From Baffinella frigidus (taxonomy: Eukaryota > Cryptophyceae > Cryptomonadales > Baffinellaceae): a stretch of DNA of 10,719 nucleotides. Below the pieces are notes generated by a model that was not told the DNA's origin, made no database searches, and worked only from the letters and a program-made list of their open reading frames with translations. Positions 6,765 to 10,719 of this stretch are shown in pieces. The translations under genes were made by a program, and so were the position numbers. Every line of letters starts with the position of its first letter. The stretch's first letter is position 1. Where the stretch lies: assembly GCA_026770585.1 (NCBI GenBank), contig MU646844.1:233735-244453 (forward strand). The letters run 5' to 3'.

Positions 6765-6886
6765 TACAGGGGTACCTCGCTCACAAGAACCCCCCCCCCC
6801 CCCTAGGACCACCATAGGTCCCTACGCAGAGGCCTCCTGTAGGGTCCTAGGGCGCGGCAGTTTCTTATGAGCGAAGTGCCCCTGTA
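6765..6886. mobile_element. MITE-like element B, full copy (122 bases)
   Basis: The arms TACAGGGGTACCTCGCTCA (6765 onward) and the complement of TGAGCGAAGTGCCCCTGTA (to 6886) extend to about 26 bases with two or three mismatches. Inside is a second inverted pair, CCCTAGGACC and GGTCCTAGGG. The whole can fold into one long hairpin. There is no open frame. It lies between the two arms of the larger inverted repeat, and there is no clear target duplication. Confidence 0.8.
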
Positions 6887-7261
6887 AAGCACCGAACGCC
6901 CCCCCCATCGAATCGCCACAGACCCTGGGCGGCCTCGCAAAGTGGATTCGGAGCACGTCGGTACATGCAGGGTTCCTCTGAGGGCCCTGGAAGGAACTCT
7001 AGCCGCTGCTGAAAACCGTGGGCCCGTGTTTCGGTTAAAACGAATTTGGGTTTAAAATGCGAATTCATGGGGTAATTTATGGACCGGACTCCAATCTGGA
7101 TCTTACGTGCAGGACAAATTGGATGGGACTGGTACCGGTCGTATCCAATTTGCGTAATTTGTACCCGATACGTTTGTTTGTTTCCACCCGAACAGAGTGG
7201 GAATTGGAGCCGCTGGATGTCTGTGACAGACATGTGTTCAAACGAAATACGGGCCCACGGT
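6887..7261. other. Unique segment inside the inverted repeat
   Basis: No gene or family repeat is recognisable, only mixed open frames on both strands over 7057-7320 that mirror each other. GGGCCCGTGTTTCGGTTAAA (7020) and its near complement at about 7234-7255 (AACGAAATACGGGCCCA) form a further, looser inverted pair. Confidence 0.55.
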
Positions 7262-7480
7262 TTTCGGTAGCGCCCCTTAGGTCCTTCAGGTCGTTGAGGT
7301 TCTTCGAGCTCCCAACATAGGTGGACACTGGAAGTTGTTCTGTCGAGACCTGCTCGAGAAAATCGGCCGTGACGAAAAAGCTCGAAAACCAAAAATCTCA
7401 TTTTGGGCCCCTTCCGACAAATCTTGGTGGCTTTGAGTGGATTTCCCGGAAATGCCAAAAGTCAAATTTTGGCCCAGGGT
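7262..7480 (-). repeat. Right arm of the large inverted repeat (main family)
   Basis: It runs CTTAGGTCCTTCAGG, TTCTTCGAGCTCCCAACATA, GGTGGACACTGGAAG, CGGCCGTGACGAAAAAGCTC, CATTTTGGGCCCC, TTTCCCGGAAATGCCAAAAG, TCAAATTTT. Reverse-complemented, this is the order seen at 6270-6500 and 5031-5220. Confidence 0.8.
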
Positions 7481-7514
7481 GGAGGGTGGCGCTGCGGATG
7501 TGGATTGTGGAGGC
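7481..7514 (+). repeat. 34-base sequence shared with intron 1
   Basis: It matches the complement of 4755-4788 at 33 of 34 bases and directly follows the AT-rich arm. See the intron 1 entry. Confidence 0.9.
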
Positions 7515-7619
7515 GTACATGTATGCGTCTGAGCTCCGGCCTTTAGGACCTTGACGTTTTTTAATTCCCAACATAACTGGCCACCGGGTACACCAGAATC
7601 TCAGTCTCTTATATATAAA

Positions 7620-7745
7620 CCACGCCAGAGTCCTTCAAGGGGCCGCCAAAAGTCGATTCTCCCGCAAGGCAGTGGTTTTCAAAAGTCAACAAGCGTACCC
7701 TGGTACGCTTTAAAACATTGACCCCCAACGAACACTCTGGCGTGG
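7620..7745. mobile_element. MITE-like element C (126 bases)
   Basis: Terminal inverted repeats are CCACGCCAGAGT (7620-7631) and ACTCTGGCGTGG (7734-7745), 12 of 12. The centre is a hairpin with 9-base arms, AAGCGTACC at 7691-7699 and GGTACGCTT at 7702-7710, and a two-base loop. It is non-coding, with one copy in the window. It is preceded by TATATATAA at 7609-7617. Confidence 0.65.
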
Positions 7746-7870
7746 AAGGATCTGCATTGCGGATCTTGGGGGAAAGCGAGTTTTCATAAACTGCCATACA
7801 CCACCGCTACACGCCAAGGCACGGGGAAACGAGACGAAAGGGCTCTAACAGATATCCCGAATAGTTCCCG

Positions 7871-8110
7871 AGGACCTTTAGGACCTTTAAGATTAATTCT
7901 CCCGCCATATCCCTTAAGTAGCCGTGTGGTTAAATTTGACCAGAAAGAGATCGTAGGCAGGTCCTAGGGCCCTACGGTAGGGTATATGAGCCTACTGGCC
8001 ACTTATAGGGATACGGATACCCCGCCATTCCGTAGAAAAGAGCCGCAGGATGGCCCTGCTTCCCATCGGATCGCATTCAACCCTCCAGTGATAAGGCTCG
8101 TGGCTCAAGT
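7871..8110 (+). repeat. Long-variant copy of the main repeat, interrupted by element A
   Basis: The left part 7871-7908 (AGGACCTTTAGGACC, TTAATTCTCCCGCCAT) matches the copy at 10640. The right part 8021-8110 (CCATTCCGTAGAAAAGAGCC, GGATCGCATTCAACCCTCCA, AGGCTCGTGG) matches 9386-9475. Element A lies between. Confidence 0.7.
7907..8014 (+). mobile_element. MITE-like element A, copy 2 (108 bases)
   Basis: It begins ATATCCCTTAAGTAGC and ends CACTTATAGGGATAC. The core CCTAGGGCCCTACGGTAGGG matches the complement of 555-591. CCCGCCAT occurs at 7901-7908 and again at 8021-8028, a possible 8-base target duplication. If real, the element spans 7909-8020. Confidence 0.72.
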
Positions 8111-8300
8111 GGGGCACATGAGTTATCCTTACTGCACTGCAAATCCAGATTTTTTGAAAAGTGAATTCACCCACAAAATCTGTCAACTTAGAAACGAGGT
8201 ACACGTAATGGGTAATTTGAAAATCGATTTCCCCTTGAATTGACTAATACAAAAACTGCGCCCTGGCAGTGAACTGCGGAAATGGGAACGCGCTCACGCA
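8111..8300. other. Spacer without recognisable feature
   Basis: No repeat words or coding look. The 85-codon frame starting at 7986 begins inside element A and is not called. Confidence 0.5.
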
Positions 8301-8806
8301 CGCACCAGGTCCGTTAGGTGCTTTGGGTTCTTCGAGCTCCCACCAGAGGCGGTCACTGGAACTGGTTTTGAAGGAGAGCCCTACATGTAGAACCCCCGCG
8401 CTATTGGAGCTATTAGAGCCTCACTGAACGCATTACGGCATCCCAATTGCTTTCGTGCCCGGTGGGTGGAAAACGTTGAGATGCGGTGGATTCTAGCTAT
8501 TGGAGCTATCGGCCCTTGAGGTCCTTTTTAGGTCCGTTAGGTTCTTCAGGTTTTTTCAACTCCCACCACAGGCGAACACTGGAACTGGTTATGCAAAAAA
8601 GCCGTGCTGCCTTTCGGATCACATCAAGCCTCCCGGTACAGAGGATCGCAGAAGAAACCGCACTTACTGATGGCGTTAGGTCCTTGAGGTTCTTTCAACT
8701 CCACCCATAGGCGCACACTGGACCTGGTTCTGCAAAAAAGCCATACTTCCTTTCGGATCACATCAGGCCCCCCCCCGGTGCAGAGGATCGCAGCAGAAAC
8801 CGGCGA
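8301..8806 (+). repeat. Main repeat family: short-variant copies
   Basis: Copies lie at about 8309-8372, 8514-8665 and 8676-8806. The common order is AGGTCCKTTAGGTTCTT, AACTCCCACCA, AGGCGNACACTGGAACTGGT, AAAAAAGCC, TTCGGATCACATCA, GCAGAGGATCGCAG and AGAAACC. GCTATTGGAGCTAT is repeated at 8400-8413 and 8496-8509. Confidence 0.88.
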
Positions 8807-9123
8807 ACGGTTGGTCCCCAAGTTGGTCTGTTGAGTTGAACCAAATAGGTTCACGCTTGCACACCCGAGGGTCCCAAGTCGGCTGAAGGCCCGTGGGTAT
8901 CAAATGGTTAGTAACCGACCTTCGCTACCAGATGAGACCCCGCTTGGGAGAGGCGTCTCTCAACGCCGTGAGACAACACAAGCTGAGACCAAACCTGAGT
9001 TCATTGACCCTTCACATCAGTCAACTAGAGGCTCGCGACCTGGCCCATGGCCGAGGCTAGCTACCTGTCTGACTGAGGCTCACAGTTAGGCTTCTTACAG
9101 CTCCTACCACGGATATCCCCTTT
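8807..9123 (+). repeat. Tail module of the main repeat, long form
   Basis: After the AGAAACCGGC block come CGCTTGCACAC, AGTCGGCTGAAGGCC and, at the end, AGCTCCTACCACGGATATCC. The same words in the same order recur at 9633-9765. Between 8910 and 9090 the sequence is not repeated elsewhere in the window and shows no gene. Confidence 0.65.
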
Positions 9124-9632
9124 TAGGACCTTCAGGTTCTTTTAACTCCCACCATAGGCGGACACCGGAACTGGTTCTGTAGAAAGGCCATGCTTCGATG
9201 TCAGAGGAAACAAGATTCGAGAAGGTGAGAAGGAGGATCCTTTAGGTCCTTGAGGTTCTTCGAGCCCACATCATAGGCGGACACCGGAACTGGTTCTGCA
9301 GAAAGGCCATGCTTCCTTTCGGATCACATCAAGCCCCTTGGTTCTTGAGGTCCTTCAGGTTTTAAATGCCCCCAACATAGCCCAACGACACGCCCTTCTA
9401 TAGAAAGGATCTGCAGAAAAATATTTTTGCTTTCGGATCGCATTGAGTTCTCCAGTGCAGAGGCTCGTGAGGAGGGGATACAGGGTGATTTAGGTCCTTG
9501 AGGTTCTTTTGATTTAGGTCCTTTAGGTTCTTTTTAACTCCCACCACAGGCGGGCAACGGAACTTGTTCTGCAGAAAAGCCATGCTTTCTTTCGGATCCC
9601 CCCGGTGCAGAGGATCACGGCAGAAACCGGCT
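9124..9632 (+). repeat. Main repeat family: four consecutive copies, two variants
   Basis: Short variants lie at about 9124-9205, 9238-9335 and 9488-9632. A long variant (CCCAACGACACGCCCTTCTA, GGATCTGCAG, TTTCGGATCGCATTGAG) lies at 9336-9485. This last is the inverse of 5247-5408. AGGCGGACACCGGAACTGG is identical in the first two. Confidence 0.88.
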
Positions 9633-9955
9633 AGAGGGTATCCTCATCGGGCATTTGACTTGGGCCAAAGAGGCACAGGCTTGCACACACACCAGGACCA
9701 CGAGTCGGCTGAAGGCCATATGGTATACCATCGTGAGGCTCATAGGAGCTCCCAACACGGATACCTCAGATGTCAAACCAAACACATGCAGAGGTTTCCA
9801 CCAATGTACGGAAGTCAGCAAAGTAGATGGAGAAAGACAGGTAAGTGTGTGGAGGTTTCCCCCAATATATGATGTGGTGTCCTTTAGGTCCTTAAGGTTA
9901 TTTTAACTCCGAGAGACCCCGAGGCTCACAAACTCCCACCATAGGCGGACACCGG
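9633..9955 (+). repeat. Tail module of the main repeat, short form, and a following copy
   Basis: GGCTTGCACACACACCAGGA, CGAGTCGGCTGAAGGCC and GGAGCTCCCAACACGGATAC match the 8807-9123 module. GAGGTTTCC-CCAAT-T is repeated at 9791 and 9853. A short family copy starts near 9880. Confidence 0.65.
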
Positions 9956-10719
9956 ACCTTAAGGTCGTTTAGGTTTTTCGAGCTCTCAACATAGGCGGAC
10001 ACCGGAACTTGTTCTCCAGAAAAGGCATGCTTCCTTTCGGGTCACATTCAGGCCCCCCGATGCAGAGGATCGCGGCACAGAGTGGCGAGTCGCTTTGGTA
10101 TTTTGGTGCTTTGGTGCCTCGGTGCTTTCGTTTTTTCTCTCTCAGAATTTGCCTGTTTCAAAATTCGAGTTGGCTGTCTCTTCGCCCTTGAGGTCCTTGA
10201 GGTTCTTTTAACTCCCAACTTAGGCGGACACTGGAACTGGTTCCGCAGAAAAGCCATTCTTCCTTTCGGGTCCTTTAGGTCCTTGACGTTCTTCGAGCTC
10301 CCGACATAGGCAGACAGCGGAACTTGTTCTATCACAAAGCCCCCGCTGCATCTTTTAGGTCCTTTAGGTTCTTCGAGCTCCCAACACAGGCAGACACCGG
10401 AACTTGTTCTGCAGATTTTTCCCGTTAGCAGAAAGCCATGCTTCCTTTCGTTCCTTTAGGCCCTTTGTCTTTTTTTAGGTCCTTGAGTTCTTCGAGCTCC
10501 CAACATAGGCGTTTTTAGGTCCTTCAGGTTCTTCGAGCTCCCAACATAGGCGGACACCAGATCCTTTAGGTCCTTTAGGTTCTTCGAGCTCCCAACATAG
10601 GCGGACACTGGAACTTGTTCTGCAGAAAAGCCATGAACAGGTCCTTTAGGTCCTTTAGGTTTTAATTTCTCCCAACATATGCCAACGACACGCCGTTCCG
10701 TAGAAGGGATCTGCAGAGA
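9956..10719 (+). repeat. Dense head-to-tail array of the main repeat
   Basis: Copies start near 9956, 10188, 10266, 10350, 10470, 10513, 10562 and 10640. Spacing falls to 45-80 bases at the right. The common core is TCCTTTAGGTTCTTCGAGCT then CCCAACATAGGCGGACACC and GGAACTTGTTCTGCAGAAAA. The last copy is the long variant and is cut by the window end. 10090-10187 is a unique insert with a GGTGCTTTGGTGC run. Confidence 0.9.

Noticed and set aside
6340-6817. Overlapping 99- and 150-codon plus-strand frames
   Set aside because: The frames run through the repeat arm and its AGGACC words. Repeats of GPQGP and LKDLKD come from the 9-base period.
8904-9089. Small open frame in the tail module
   Set aside because: Composition is ordinary, there is no conserved counterpart in the second module at 9633-9765, and no splice or start evidence.
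5160-10719. Possible CRISPR array, because of regularly recurring words
   Set aside because: Repeat spacing varies from 45 to several hundred bases, modules diverge and occur in both orientations, and the context is eukaryotic.
5160-10719. TTTAGGTCC as a telomere-type repeat (compare TTTAGGG)
   Set aside because: Only two or three units in tandem at each site, always followed by the same non-telomeric block.

Overview
The window looks like nuclear DNA of a eukaryotic alga with a red-lineage secondary plastid (an ochrophyte such as a pelagophyte, or a haptophyte). The basis is a spliced, GC-rich gene on the minus strand. Its first exon encodes a signal peptide ending in an ASAFAP-like motif (ASADAFTP). 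Its second exon encodes a thylakoid-lumen type signal (hydrophobic stretch ending AGNAA). There are no bacterial-style operons, rRNAs or convincing tRNAs. I cannot name the species.

Positions 34-4990 (minus strand) hold this gene. I reconstruct seven short exons: 4884-4990, 4237-4387, 3759-3845, 2701-2775, about 1509/1541-1561, 732-773/798 and 34-240. Five of the seven are fixed by GT/AG borders and matching reading phase. The joint between exons 5 and 6 has two possible solutions. The product would be a small thylakoid-lumen protein, mature size roughly 135-190 residues, lysine/alanine rich and probably helical. I do not recognise the family; a small extrinsic photosystem protein is only a guess. 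Long open frames elsewhere in this half are repeat or intron shadows.

The introns (about 390-1140 bases) are packed with tandem repeats: a 7-base minisatellite, a GTGGATGGT-type minisatellite, a CA microsatellite, a G-rich array, and a repeatedly duplicated block of about 80 bases in intron 4. Several small tandem duplications sit directly on splice-site sequence. One short half-copy and one full copy of small inverted-repeat elements also lie in the introns.

Positions 5030-10719 contain no gene I can support. They are built of one modular repeat family whose hallmark is the 9-base word TTTAGGTCC (or its complement AGGACCTAA), followed by a conserved block of 60-150 bases. Copies lie in one orientation on the left (5160-5820, 6300-6500) and the other on the right (7260-10719), with the switch between 6500 and 7260. 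MITE-like elements sit among them: a full 122-base palindromic one at 6765-6886, a 126-base one at 7620-7745, and a 108-base one at 7907-8014 that interrupts a copy of the main repeat. The last has a diverged, oppositely oriented copy at 536-641 inside the gene's last intron. A third arm of the repeat family lies within about 40 bases upstream of the gene's start codon, so repeat sequence probably forms part of its promoter.
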